64,000 bases of DNA, from NCBI GenBank assembly GCA_011390465.1, contig JAABSH010000006.1, forward strand, positions 53,946 through 117,945, in the 5' to 3' direction. The notes under the pieces were generated by a model. The model was given only the letters and a program-made list of their open reading frames with translations. It ran no database searches and was not told the origin of the DNA. Origin of the DNA: Desulfobacteraceae bacterium (GTDB lineage: Bacteria > Desulfobacterota > Desulfobacteria > Desulfobacterales > Desulfosalsimonadaceae). The stretch's first letter is position 1. The number at the start of each line of letters is the position of its first letter. Below, piece after piece: positions 52,569-60,732 of this stretch. Both the position numbers and the translations under genes were made by a program.

Positions 52569-54839
52569 TTAAACCTGCTTCTCCATCTGCTGGTCGAACC
52601 GATCCATCGACTTGGACAATTCTTCTGAGCGTTGCGCCAACTTGTGAAAAATCGAAATAATCCGCTCCCGGTCTTCCTGGCTTTTGTCCATGGCATCCGT
52701 GAGCCGGACCAGATCCCGGGTATAATCATGAAACCGCGCCATCATGGATTCGGCAATACTCTCCGAAAGGGCCTCCACTACCTGAAAAATATACTGAAAC
52801 TTGAGGTTTTCCCGAAAATTTTTAAAATGAAATACAATGCTTTCCCGGATTTCTTTTTTCATCCGCCGAACCGCATCGTTCAGGGCCGCCGCGTTATCAC
52901 CGGTATCTGCCGCGGCCGGACGCCGGATCAGCCGCCGCAGCTGGCGGATCACTTTATAAGCCCCCAGCCGCAGAATGGCTTCGGTTTTAATGGCCGTGCT
53001 GTAGTTCATTGTCGCCGCTGATGAAGGAAATTCCAGTTTTTTCTTCTGCTTGATCGCATCCACATCGATTTCCATCGACGGTTTGGACGGTTTCGGCGCC
53101 GCCCCCAGCCCCATGCGCGCCATGGATTCGTTGTACTGCGTCAGCGCGTCATGCACCATGACCTCATAGGGACCGGTAATGGTTTCAAAATTTTCTTTTA
53201 TCTTTTGCTCTTCATTTTTCACAAAACTGAAAATCCGGGGATTGACATGTTCCGTCATAAACGTATCAATGGCCAGTTTGAGCTCCTGAAACACCAGATA
53301 CAGTGTACTGGAAAATCCGTCCGCGGTCAGCTGGTCCTGATACCGGGAGCCAGCGATATTATAACTCTTAACAAATTCCATAAGATCCGGCACCACATCC
53401 CCTGAGCGGTGATCAAAAAATCGATCCACATCCATACGGATTTCCCGTTTCATCTGCTGCACGGCCCCGTCCAGGGTGCTTTTCACCATGGATTTGACAC
53501 GGTCGGTTTTCTTTTGCTGAGATTTAATTTTTTTCAGCATCCGGGCCGCTTCTTCGGCACTGCCGCCGGCCATCTCCTGATTGACGCGGATCCAGTGGGA
53601 CAGGCCGGACAACATCATTTTCAGGCGTTCAAAATGATTCTGGAACAACAGGGCATGACGCCGGCGGGTGACAATGGTTTGAAGCCGCGCATTGAACTGG
53701 TGTTCCTGATCAATGGAAAAATCGGTGATTTTCTTCTCTTTCTGCCACTGCAGCAGGCGCTGGCGGTCTTTTTCCGGAAGGGCCGACGGGCTGGCGCTGA
53801 AAAGACTGAATAAGGCGGAATAGGCATAGACTTCCGGCCGGGATTTAATTATTCCGAGATCTGCTTTTACTTTTTCCACCACCCGGCTCAGGTCGTCAAA
53901 AGATTCATGCTCGGACAGATCACAATTCACCACAAAAATCGTGTGATCGATAATGCCCATTTTTTTTATCACGGACAAAAAATTGATGTCTGCCTGACGA
54001 ATGCCGGTGCGGCTGCTGATCACATAAATGAGAAGATTGGCCTGATGCAGGTAATCCTGAATCATGGCCATGTGCATGGGATTCGGGGAATCGCTTCCCT
54101 GGCAGTCCGCGATTTCAATGTCATTTCTACTGTCATTTCTACTATTTTGGGCAATGCGGCCGGAATTAATTTCCAGACAAATGTCTTTCAGGTAAAAAGC
54201 CAGCACTTCGTTGCCGGAAAAATTCCGATGCGCGGAAAAATCGTTCCCGGTAAATTCCCGGGTCAAATTTTCAGCATCCAGAAAATCCTTCACCTTCTCA
54301 TAACCCTGGAGATAGGATGACAGATACAGGCTGTTCAAATTCCGCGTGTCATTTGTCAGTAGCTGGCCGTCCCCCAGGGAACTCAGGGCCTGGACCAGAT
54401 CCGCCCGGTCAGAGGACCGCCGGATATCAAAGGGCTCTTTGCGGGAGCGCCATTCCAGAGACGGAAACAGCACCAGGGCGCGCCGGATGTCTTCGTTTAC
54501 CGCGTCCCAGGACTTGAAATACAGGGTTGCTTTGAGTTCGCGGCCATACCGGGCCCGGGTCACCATAGAGGTGATGACGCCGGCCCCTCTTTTCATGTAA
54601 TCGCCGGCAAACAAGGAATTGATAAGGGTTGATTTTCCGGATTTAATGGTGCCGATCACCGCCACCCGGACCAATTCACTTTTTAACTGACTTTCAATGG
54701 TCCGGCAGATGTTTTCCCAGTCAGCAAAGGAATGATCAGAGGTTTCGGGCATTGCACTGATCTGTTCCAGCAGTTGCGACATATTCCGGTTAATGGTTGA
54801 CAGTTCTGCTTTCAGTTCTTCATACGTCCGCATGGTCAA
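52569..54839 (-). CDS. Large dynamin-like GTPase
   Basis: 756 residues. G1 'GTIKSGKSTLINSLF' near 60-75, 'VITSMVTRARYG' (G2 region), G3 in 'IADCQGSDSP', where the usual DxxG is D-C-Q-G, and G4 'FVVNCDLSE', which departs from NKxD. Long helical stalk afterwards with several coiled coils; no clear membrane hairpin. It probably acts on membranes or as a large scaffold. The start may be TTG 54839 (GAGGAG six bases before it) or ATG 54833. It is probably co-transcribed with the ParA gene. It differs from the GTPase at 34125, which has a membrane hairpin. Confidence 0.82.
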   Translation of the reverse strand: MTMRTYEELKAELSTINRNMSQLLEQISAMPETSDHSFADWENICRTIESQLKSELVRVAVIGTIKSGKSTLINSLFAGDYMKRGAGVITSMVTRARYGRELKATLYFKSWDAVNEDIRRALVLFPSLEWRSRKEPFDIRRSSDRADLVQALSSLGDGQLLTNDTRNLNSLYLSSYLQGYEKVKDFLDAENLTREFTGNDFSAHRNFSGNEVLAFYLKDICLEINSGRIAQNSRNDSRNDIEIADCQGSDSPNPMHMAMIQDYLHQANLLIYVISSRTGIRQADINFLSVIKKMGIIDHTIFVVNCDLSEHESFDDLSRVVEKVKADLGIIKSRPEVYAYSALFSLFSASPSALPEKDRQRLLQWQKEKKITDFSIDQEHQFNARLQTIVTRRRHALLFQNHFERLKMMLSGLSHWIRVNQEMAGGSAEEAARMLKKIKSQQKKTDRVKSMVKSTLDGAVQQMKREIRMDVDRFFDHRSGDVVPDLMEFVKSYNIAGSRYQDQLTADGFSSTLYLVFQELKLAIDTFMTEHVNPRIFSFVKNEEQKIKENFETITGPYEVMVHDALTQYNESMARMGLGAAPKPSKPSMEIDVDAIKQKKKLEFPSSAATMNYSTAIKTEAILRLGAYKVIRQLRRLIRRPAAADTGDNAAALNDAVRRMKKEIRESIVFHFKNFRENLKFQYIFQVVEALSESIAESMMARFHDYTRDLVRLTDAMDKSQEDRERIISIFHKLAQRSEELSKSMDRFDQQMEKQV

Positions 54840-55041
54840 TATCCGCTCCTCAGCAATCCCCTGATGTAAATTTCCTTGTTTAAGGGGATTTTATGACATT
54901 CTGAACCCTAATTGTCAAAAGGATTTAAAGAAATTGGGCAAGTTTGATAATATATCATGCGTTTGCTGCTTGTTAATTTCAGGTTTTTATGATATGAAAG
55001 GCTCAAAATGCTAAAATTGTCATTAAAAAGGGTTCTCATCT

Positions 55042-55341
55042 ATGTCTAAAAAACATCCGGAATGTCCGTTATATAATCCGCTGAACTGTAAGGAATACTA
55101 TAATCCCAAGCTCTGTGCATTTGTACGGAAAGACAAGGTATGCCTGAAAAAGAAAAAACCCAAACCCAAAAAAACCGCCGCTAAAAAACCCGAAACCGAG
55201 AAACCAGACACGGGAAAACCAGATACAGCAAAACCGGAAACCGGAAAACTGAACACCGGAAAACCGGAAAAAAACACCCCGGCAACGGCCGCGCCGGAAA
55301 CCCCAGCCCCCCAAAAAACGGAAAAAGCCGAAAAAAAATAA
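55042..55341 (+). CDS. Small Cys-containing Lys/Pro-rich protein (hypothetical)
   Basis: 99 residues. The first 40 contain four Cys in 'ECPLYNPLNCKEYYNPKLCA' and 'KDKVCLKKKK', which could bind a metal. The rest is a low-complexity Lys/Pro/Thr/Glu tail with 'KPDTGKPDTAKPETGK'-type repeats. Unknown family. It stands between the divergent dynamin-like gene and glycerate kinase. The tail repeats recall those of the TolA-like gene. No strong ribosome site. Confidence 0.6.
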   Translation: MSKKHPECPLYNPLNCKEYYNPKLCAFVRKDKVCLKKKKPKPKKTAAKKPETEKPDTGKPDTAKPETGKLNTGKPEKNTPATAAPETPAPQKTEKAEKK

Positions 55342-55384
55342 CTTCTCTGGCATCATAGACTGCTTTTGGCTGAAATCTTTTTCC

Positions 55385-56788
55385 ATGCATGAAGATCAGC
55401 AACGACTAAACAGGCTGCGTCAGGATGCGCTCGCTGTTTTTAATTCGGCGCTGGTTGCGGTGAACGGATTTGATGCGGTTAAACGCCGGTGCCGGCGCAA
55501 AAAAAATACCCTTTATATCGGCCGGACCCCGTTTTATCTGAACCGGTTCCAGAATATTTTTATCATCGGCGCGGGAAAAGCAACCGCTCACATGGCCGCG
55601 GCCATGGAAAGCATCCTTGGGGAAACCCTTACCGGCGGTCTGATTGTTGTCAAATACGGCCACAGCGTTCCTTTGAAAAAAATCCAGACCATTGAAGCCG
55701 GCCATCCAGTACCCGATGCCAGCGGCGCGAACGGGGCCCGCCAGATACTGGCGCTGGCGGAAAAAGCCACAGCCTCGGATCTGATCATCTGCCTGATTTC
55801 CGGCGGCGGCTCTGCCCTGCTCCCCCTTCCCGCCCCCGGGCTGACCCTTGTGGACAAACAGCAAACGCTGAACATCCTGCTTGAATGCGGCGCGGCCATC
55901 CATGAAATCAACTGCCTGCGCAAACACATGTCCGCCATCAAAGGCGGCCGGCTGGCAAAAACGGCTTTTCCCGCCACCCTGGTCAGCCTGATGATTTCAG
56001 ATGTGCCGGGAGACCGGCTGGATGTTATTGCCTCCGGTCCCACTGTGGGAGACCCTTCCACATTCAGTGACGGCCTGGCGGTTTTAACCAAATATCATAT
56101 CCGGCATCACATTCCATTGTCTGTGCTGAACCATATGCAAAACGGGGCAGCCGGCATCCTGCCGGAAACCCCTGACCCGGATGACCCGGTTTTTAAAAAC
56201 TCCCTGAACCTTATTGCGGCATCCGGCAAAGATGCCCTGGCCGCGGCTGCAAAAAAGGCAGCGGTTTCAGGGTACCATACCCATATTCTGGGGGCGGAAA
56301 TTCAGGGCGATACCCGGGCCGCGGCCCATTTTCATACTGCCGCGGCCAAAAAAATCCAGCGCACGGCAATGCCGGCACCGGCACCGGCCTGTCTGTTGTC
56401 CGGCGGCGAAACCACGGTGGTAATCCAGGGGAAGGGGAAAGGCGGCAGAAACCAGGAATTCGCCCTGAGTGCGGCCATTGACATCCGGGATGAACAGGGG
56501 ATGGTTATTTTAAGCGGGGGCACGGACGGTACGGACGGCCCCACAGACGCTGCCGGCGCTGTGGTGGATACCCGTACCATTGAAAAAGCGGAAACCGCCG
56601 GCCTGAATCCGGAACAATTTCTCGACAATAATGACGCTTATCATTTTTTCAAAAAAACAGGGGATCTGCTGATCACCGGACCTACCGGCACCAATGTAAT
56701 GGATATTCGGGTGGTGATGGTGGGGGAGGGAGAAGCTGAAAGCTCAAAGGTGAAAGCTGAAAGGTGGAAGGCAATGTCATTAACTTAA
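55385..56788 (+). CDS. Glycerate 2-kinase (GckA/MOFRL type)
   Basis: 467 residues. Converts glycerate to 2-phosphoglycerate with ATP. Seen: 'IIGAGKATAHMAAAMES', 'EAGHPVPDASGANGARQIL', 'LICLISGGGSALLPLP', 'HMSAIKGGRLA', 'MISDVPGDRLDVIASGP', and the MOFRL domain with 'SGGETTVVIQGKGKGGRNQE' and 'SGGTDGTDGPTDAAGA'. The domain ends at about 'TNVMDIRVVMVG'; the last 20 or so residues come from a purine repeat, and the TAA stop lies within an inverted-repeat element inserted at 56772. So its natural C-terminus has been replaced, but the catalytic parts are complete. Confidence 0.88.
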   Translation: MHEDQQRLNRLRQDALAVFNSALVAVNGFDAVKRRCRRKKNTLYIGRTPFYLNRFQNIFIIGAGKATAHMAAAMESILGETLTGGLIVVKYGHSVPLKKIQTIEAGHPVPDASGANGARQILALAEKATASDLIICLISGGGSALLPLPAPGLTLVDKQQTLNILLECGAAIHEINCLRKHMSAIKGGRLAKTAFPATLVSLMISDVPGDRLDVIASGPTVGDPSTFSDGLAVLTKYHIRHHIPLSVLNHMQNGAAGILPETPDPDDPVFKNSLNLIAASGKDALAAAAKKAAVSGYHTHILGAEIQGDTRAAAHFHTAAAKKIQRTAMPAPAPACLLSGGETTVVIQGKGKGGRNQEFALSAAIDIRDEQGMVILSGGTDGTDGPTDAAGAVVDTRTIEKAETAGLNPEQFLDNNDAYHFFKKTGDLLITGPTGTNVMDIRVVMVGEGEAESSKVKAERWKAMSLT

Positions 56789-56896
56789 GAGGTTTCAATG
56801 TAGGGGAGGGGTTTACCCCCTCCCGTAAAAAAGGCGACCCATGCCGGGAGGGGATAAACCCCTCCCCTACGCATATAGCCTAAGTTAATGACATTG
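56772..56896. mobile_element. 125-bp inverted-repeat element at the 3' end of the glycerate kinase gene
   Basis: Ends: CAATGTCATTAACTTAAG (56772-56789) and the complement CCTAAGTTAATGACATTG (56879-56896), one mismatch in 18. Inside, GTAGGGGAGGGGTTTACC and a matching arm form a large palindrome. It is flanked by the direct repeat AGGTGGAAGG (56762-56771 and 56897-56906), although that sequence is also a unit of the local purine repeat, so the duplication is suggestive rather than certain. It has no ORF. Confidence 0.75.
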
Positions 56897-56940
56897 AGGT
56901 GGAAGGTGAAAGGTGGAGGGCTGATGGTGGAAGGAAAAAA

Positions 56941-56982
56941 AATGCCGGATCAGCCTTGTTTGCAATCGGCTGATCCGGCATT
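56941..56982 (-). terminator. Intrinsic terminator of the TPR protein gene
   Basis: A perfect 15-bp stem AATGCCGGATCAGCC (56941-56955) and its complement (56968-56982). On the minus strand it is followed by a run of eight T residues (A run 56933-56940 on the plus strand). It lies 25 bases after the stop of the 57007 gene. Confidence 0.85.
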
Positions 56983-57006
56983 TGGCAAAAATTGCTGAAG
57001 CTGTTT

Positions 57007-58056
57007 TTAGATATCCGCGAGCATCGCCTTTGCCTGGGCATTCCAATAAGGATTATCCGAAATCCTGGGCACTTCTTTCAAGAGCCGAATCGCCTCATCT
57101 TTCGTCTTGCGGTTGTCTTTTAAAAGATTGGCAAAGTAAACATGCACCTGCACCGTGTCTTCCTTGCCGAAAAATTCCGTTTTTTCATATTCCCGGAAAT
57201 ATTCCATGGCCTTGTCCTTGTCTCTTAAAGGCCACGGCAAAACCGACCAGAATTTCCCCAGCCCCGCAATGGCACCGGCACGTTCGTAATATTTATCAAT
57301 TTTATAAGCAGTTTCAAAATTCTGCTGGGTTTTGTCTTTCAACCCTTCTTTCAGAGCCGTCAAAATGCTGACGGCATCCGCGTAAATTCCCACATTCATG
57401 CCATACCAGAAATACCCTTCCACCTTTCTCGGTTCAAGGTTGGTGGCTTTTTCAGCATAGGCCATGCCTTTTTTACCGTATTCCCGACAGATATCTTCCC
57501 AGCCCGCCACGCCTGTTTCCTGGGCTTCCACGCCATACAGGCGGCAGGCCCTGGCCGCCATCCAGTTGGCTTTATAACTGTTGGGATTTTCTTTAAGCGC
57601 TTTCTCGCACAGGGAAAGGGCTTTTTTATAATTTTCTATCCCGTCGCCATCCAGCAGCTCCGCGGCAATGGTCAGATCATCCTTTGGGGCCGGCACCACT
57701 TCCGCAACGACTTCTTTAACTTCTTCAACCACCGTCTCTGCGGCTTCCGTAACATCCTCTGTTATTTCTTCGGTCATTGTCTCAGTTGCTGCTTCCACTT
57801 CGGCAGCCACTTCCGCTGCTGTCTCCGGGGCAGCCGCTTCTTTTTCAGGCGCGACAAATGGCGCTTCTTCGGGCACCTCAGGGACGTCAGCCGCTGTCTC
57901 TTCGGACATTGCCGGCTCAGAAACCGTCAACGGCAACGCCGGAGTCGACGACTCCCCCGGATCTCTTCTGATTTCAGAATCCCCTGCCCATGAGCCTGAT
58001 GCGCATAAAAAACAGACCAACATTATCAAAACCACCCTTTTTACAACTCTTTTCAT
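57007..58056 (-). CDS. Secreted TPR-like protein with acidic linker
   Basis: 349 residues. The first 25 residues are a signal peptide ('VVLIMLVCFLCASGSWA' then G), probably cut by signal peptidase I. A long Glu/Val/Ala-rich linker follows (about 30-125, 'AAEVAAEVEAATETMTEEIT'), then tetratricopeptide-like helices (about 130-345: 'YKKALSLCEKALKENPNSYK', 'GYFWYGMNVGIYADAVSIL'). Probably periplasmic, with a protein-binding role. Ribosome site AAAGGAGG. Terminator mapped just downstream. Confidence 0.8.
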   Translation of the reverse strand: MKRVVKRVVLIMLVCFLCASGSWAGDSEIRRDPGESSTPALPLTVSEPAMSEETAADVPEVPEEAPFVAPEKEAAAPETAAEVAAEVEAATETMTEEITEDVTEAAETVVEEVKEVVAEVVPAPKDDLTIAAELLDGDGIENYKKALSLCEKALKENPNSYKANWMAARACRLYGVEAQETGVAGWEDICREYGKKGMAYAEKATNLEPRKVEGYFWYGMNVGIYADAVSILTALKEGLKDKTQQNFETAYKIDKYYERAGAIAGLGKFWSVLPWPLRDKDKAMEYFREYEKTEFFGKEDTVQVHVYFANLLKDNRKTKDEAIRLLKEVPRISDNPYWNAQAKAMLADI

Positions 58057-58222
58057 GCCGCCTCCTTTTGTTTGGTTTTTACCAGCAATTTATATAACAG
58101 AACTTTACAAACGAAACAGTGATCACCTGATTTGAAAATTCATATAATTTTATACAGGGTTTATCAAGGAGAAAATTCTGGGAGGAAATTCTATGGGAAA
58201 TTTTTTAAAAACTGAAAAGAAA

Positions 58223-58258
58223 TAAAAAAGGGCTTCGCCGAATCCGGCTGAAGCCCTT
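58223..58258 (-). terminator. Probable original terminator of the tRNA operon
   Basis: Minus strand hairpin AAGGGCTTC...GAAGCCCTT with inner GCCG/CGGC pairing, followed by TTTTTATTT. It lies nine bases beyond the displaced tRNA-Cys 3' fragment, where a tRNA terminator is expected. Confidence 0.7.
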
Positions 58259-58266
58259 GTCATCTA

Positions 58267-58293
58267 ATGGAGGCGGCATCCAGATTCGAACTG
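58267..58293 (-). repeat. Displaced tRNA-Cys 3' end (att-like 27-bp repeat)
   Basis: Identical over 27 bases to 59389-59415, the 3' part of tRNA-Cys including the CCA. Only this fragment is present here. It marks the far edge of a 1.1-kb insertion at the tRNA gene. Confidence 0.88.
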
Positions 58294-58447
58294 AAAATAT
58301 AAAAAATTCATAATGTAATTTAAGTCACTTGTAAAGCAAAAAATAACTCAAGAAAAATTCTGAAACTGTTCTCCCCGAATCCCCTTATCATTTCAAAAAA
58401 ATATTGTGATGGTTTGTGGATCAGGTTATTAATGTAGTGAGGATCTC

Positions 58448-58591
58448 GACAGTCCAAAGTTCTGTCATTCCTGCGAACGCAGGAATCTATACATTGCCGA
58501 TTATTCTGGATTCCCGCTTTCGCAGGGATGACACCGTGAGATTATCGGTTTCAATATAAAATTAGTAAGTTAAGCATAACTTTGGACTGTC
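58448..58591. mobile_element. 144-bp inverted-repeat element
   Basis: Perfect 14-bp ends GACAGTCCAAAGTT (58448-58461) and AACTTTGGACTGTC (58578-58591). Internally it has TGTCATTCCTGCGAACGCAGG and a partly complementary arm near 58511-58532, a form of dispersed palindrome widespread in proteobacteria. No target duplication is visible. Confidence 0.65.
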
Positions 58592-58711
58592 AAAATAAAC
58601 GACTCAGAAATTAAATCCGTAGCATCCCCGTAATAGATGACGGGGGTGTCGCTGATGCTTGTGTTTTTAATATATTGGAATGTAAATCAAAACAACAGAG
58701 AGGCGAACTTT

Positions 58712-58936
58712 ATGACAGCTACAACGGAAAAAGTCGTCAATGATGCGCTTAACCTGCCGCCCATCGAAAGGGCCGAGCTGATTCAGCGTCTCTTCCAAAG
58801 TTTCGATGTCCCCGGGGATAACCACATCGATACTGCTTGGACGGAAGAAATTGAACATAGGATCAAAGCATACGACAAAGGGTTGCTTTCAGCTTCCCCT
58901 TTAGAGGACGTCCTGGGCAGGATCAACAAACGATGA
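58712..58936 (+). CDS. Addiction-module antitoxin (RelB-like, short)
   Basis: 74 residues. 'LNLPPIERAELIQRLFQSFD' and 'DTAWTEEIEHRIKAYDKG' match the short putative addiction-module component family. ATG 58712 is chosen because AGAGGCGA precedes it and the family starts there; the frame upstream is hydrophobic noise. It overlaps the toxin gene by ATGA. Confidence 0.85.
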   Translation: MTATTEKVVNDALNLPPIERAELIQRLFQSFDVPGDNHIDTAWTEEIEHRIKAYDKGLLSASPLEDVLGRINKR

Positions 58937-59250
58937 ACATAATTGTCCTCTCATGTGCGGAGGCCGAATTCGCTGAAGCCGTTGACTACTATAATAAACA
59001 ACGCCCTGGTTTGGGTTTTGAGTTTGCTGCTGAGGTACAGCGTACACTCGAGAGAATTCGAAATCATCCACAGGCATGGCCGGTGTTTTCATACCGATCC
59101 CGGAGATGCTTCACTGACCGATTCCCCTTCGGTGTGCTATACCAGGTTCGCGGTGACTGCATCTTGGTAGGCGCTATTATGCATCTCAAGCGTGACCCAA
59201 CGCATTGGAAACAACGAGTAACCAAAACTTTCATTAAAAAAACGCCTTAG
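58933..59250 (+). CDS. RelE/ParE-family toxin
   Basis: 105 residues. 'SCAEAEFAEAVDYYNKQRPG', 'LGFEFAAEVQRTLERIRNHP', 'RRCFTDRFPFGVLYQVRGD' and 'IMHLKRDPTHWKQR' are typical of ParE/RelE toxins. It is either a gyrase poison or an mRNA interferase; the sequence does not decide. It forms a pair with the antitoxin upstream, and both lie inside the tRNA-Cys insertion. Confidence 0.87.
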   Translation: MNIIVLSCAEAEFAEAVDYYNKQRPGLGFEFAAEVQRTLERIRNHPQAWPVFSYRSRRCFTDRFPFGVLYQVRGDCILVGAIMHLKRDPTHWKQRVTKTFIKKTP

Positions 59251-59337
59251 TACTTTTATGGATATCGAATATTTGTTGCTGCCGGTGGATGAATGGCCCT
59301 GTGGCCCGGCCGCGGAAAAAATGAAAAAAAAAACGGG

Positions 59338-59378
59338 AAAAAAAATTCCGGGCAATCTGGTTATGACCGCCCGGAATT
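59338..59378 (-). terminator. Terminator now following tRNA-Cys
   Basis: Minus strand stem AATTCCGGGC/GCCCGGAATT (59344-59353 and 59369-59378) followed by a T-run. It lies 11 bases beyond the tRNA-Cys 3' end, brought in by, or created with, the insertion. Confidence 0.75.
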
Positions 59379-59389
59379 AAAGTTTTTGA

Positions 59390-59464
59390 TGGAGGCGGCA
59401 TCCAGATTCGAACTGGAGAATAGCGGCTTTGCAGGCCGTTGCCTTACCACTTGGCTATGCCGCC
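59390..59464 (-). tRNA. tRNA-Cys (GCA)
   Basis: 75 nt with encoded CCA. Minus strand begins GGCGGCATAGCCAAGTGGT, the anticodon loop is CTGCAAA (anticodon GCA), and the T arm is CCAGTTCGAATCTGG. The acceptor stem GGCGGC pairs with GCCGCC, discriminator U. Its last 27 bases are duplicated at 58267-58293. Confidence 0.95.
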
Positions 59465-59472
59465 AAAAAAAA

Positions 59473-59547
59473 TGGAGCGGGAAACGAGATTTGAACTCGC
59501 GACTTCGACCTTGGCAAGGTCGCACTCTACCACTGAGTTATTCCCGC
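59473..59547 (-). tRNA. tRNA-Gly (GCC)
   Basis: 75 nt with encoded CCA. Minus strand begins GCGGGAATAACTCAGTGGT, anticodon loop CTTGCCAAG (GCC), T arm GAGTTCAAATCTC, acceptor GCGGGAA/TTCCCGC. It is eight bases upstream of tRNA-Cys and co-transcribed with it. Confidence 0.95.
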
Positions 59548-59561
59548 TCATTGAAATTTGT

Positions 59562-59590
59562 AAATTAAAGGTCCGCGAGGATTTTGTCAA
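59562..59590 (-). promoter_or_regulatory. Promoter of the tRNA-Gly/tRNA-Cys operon
   Basis: Minus strand -35 TTGACA (59590-59585), 17-base spacer, -10 TAATTT (59567-59562), about 15 bases before the tRNA-Gly 5' end. Near-consensus, as expected for a tRNA operon. Confidence 0.75.
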
Positions 59591-59607
59591 CAAAAAAATA
59601 AGTTTTT

Positions 59608-60597
59608 TTACGCCGGAACAAAATCCTCGGGCCGCACAGCCTTGAGCGCAATGGCATCTTCCGGGCAGGTGACCTGACAAAGCCCGCACCCCATGCATTT
59701 TTCCGCAATCACGACCATGGCATCCGCCTGCTCTTCAATGGCGCTGAAAAAACACCGGTCCAGACAGGTGCCGCAGAGGCTGCACAAATCCGGATCGATT
59801 TCCGCCACGTACCGGCTGGGATCCAGAATTTTCAGGCCTTCTGAAATCACCAGGGGCATCGCCTGGCAGCAGCAGGCGCAGCAGTTGCAGATAAAATGGC
59901 CGGCATGGGCCTTGTTCATGGTCACATGCACCAGCCCTTTTTCCTCACAATCCGCCAGAATTTTCAGGGCTTCTTCCTTTGATACGGCCCGGCCTGTTCC
60001 CCGGTCCAGGGTATACCTGGCCGCATTTCCCACCTGAAGGCAGACTTCCAGGGGCATATCACACTTATGGGCCGTCATCCGGCAGGTGCATTTGGTAACC
60101 GCTATGGTATCGGCATTATTGATAATCCGATTGGCGCTGTCAATATCCAGGACCTGCTGATGGCCGGCATCCACGGCCTGCTCCACCGGAATAATGCGGG
60201 TAAAGGGCTTGGGAAAAAACTGCTCCGCCAGCCGGGCGAACGCGGGCCATTCTTCTTCCATAAATTGCTGCCACAGGTCATGATAGCTTTTTGGCGCCTC
60301 CGGCCACAGAATGGTGGCGTCATGAAACTGAATCATGTCCCGGCACATTTTATATCCCAGGGCACCGCCCCTGAAAGACTTGAACGCCAGGCCCTTGTGA
60401 TAGAGGGCCTGGCAGGCAGCGGTGACATCTTCAAGGGATCTGCCGGTTTTTTCCGCCAACGCTTCCGGGGTTCCGGGCATGGCCATCAGCAGTTCCGCCT
60501 CGGCTTCATCCGCGATCATGCGAAACAGTTCCGGGATCATTTTGGAACCGGTCAGCATGATCCGGTCTGTCATCTGCTCGTAAATATCTTTGCTCAT
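59608..60597 (-). CDS. Iron-sulfur protein paralogous to the one at 42895
   Basis: About 329 residues. Helical N-terminus ('LAEKTGRSLEDVTAACQALY', 'KGLAFKSFRGGALGYKM'), then 'AVTKCTCRMTAHKCDMP', 'FICNCCACCCQAMPL', and two ferredoxin motifs 'CSLCGTCLDRCFFSA' and 'CMGCGLCQVTCPEDA' for two [4Fe-4S] clusters. Same layout as the protein at 42895 but with more Cys in the central part. No oxidoreductase partner lies nearby. ATG 60597 is favoured; GGGGGTG lies just upstream, and a GTG two codons earlier is possible. Function unknown, probably electron transfer. Confidence 0.83.
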   Translation of the reverse strand: MSKDIYEQMTDRIMLTGSKMIPELFRMIADEAEAELLMAMPGTPEALAEKTGRSLEDVTAACQALYHKGLAFKSFRGGALGYKMCRDMIQFHDATILWPEAPKSYHDLWQQFMEEEWPAFARLAEQFFPKPFTRIIPVEQAVDAGHQQVLDIDSANRIINNADTIAVTKCTCRMTAHKCDMPLEVCLQVGNAARYTLDRGTGRAVSKEEALKILADCEEKGLVHVTMNKAHAGHFICNCCACCCQAMPLVISEGLKILDPSRYVAEIDPDLCSLCGTCLDRCFFSAIEEQADAMVVIAEKCMGCGLCQVTCPEDAIALKAVRPEDFVPA

Positions 60598-60655
60598 GAA
60601 CACCCCCGCAGTATTTTAGGGTCTTGATTGTATCCCTTATCGACTTTGTTTTCCC

Positions 60656-60709
60656 CCATCGAAATCGCTATCAGGACCGGAATCGGGATCGATGCCGATA
60701 GCGATGGGC
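60656..60709. repeat. GATCGGGATCG-type repeat, copy C
   Basis: 'CCCATCGAAATCGCTATC' pairs with 'GATAGCGATGGG', leaving a loop of related 6-mers. Located between the ferredoxin gene and pgsA. Confidence 0.75.
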
Positions 60710-60732
60710 AACTTGACAAGCAATATTCTGAA

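Larger units (their letters stand above)
58057..58711. other. Gene-poor stretch upstream of the toxin-antitoxin cargo
   Basis: Contains an orphan terminator (58223-58258), a 27-bp tRNA-Cys fragment (58267-58293) and a 144-bp inverted-repeat element (58448-58591), each listed separately. No coding region is supported in the remainder. Confidence 0.6.
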
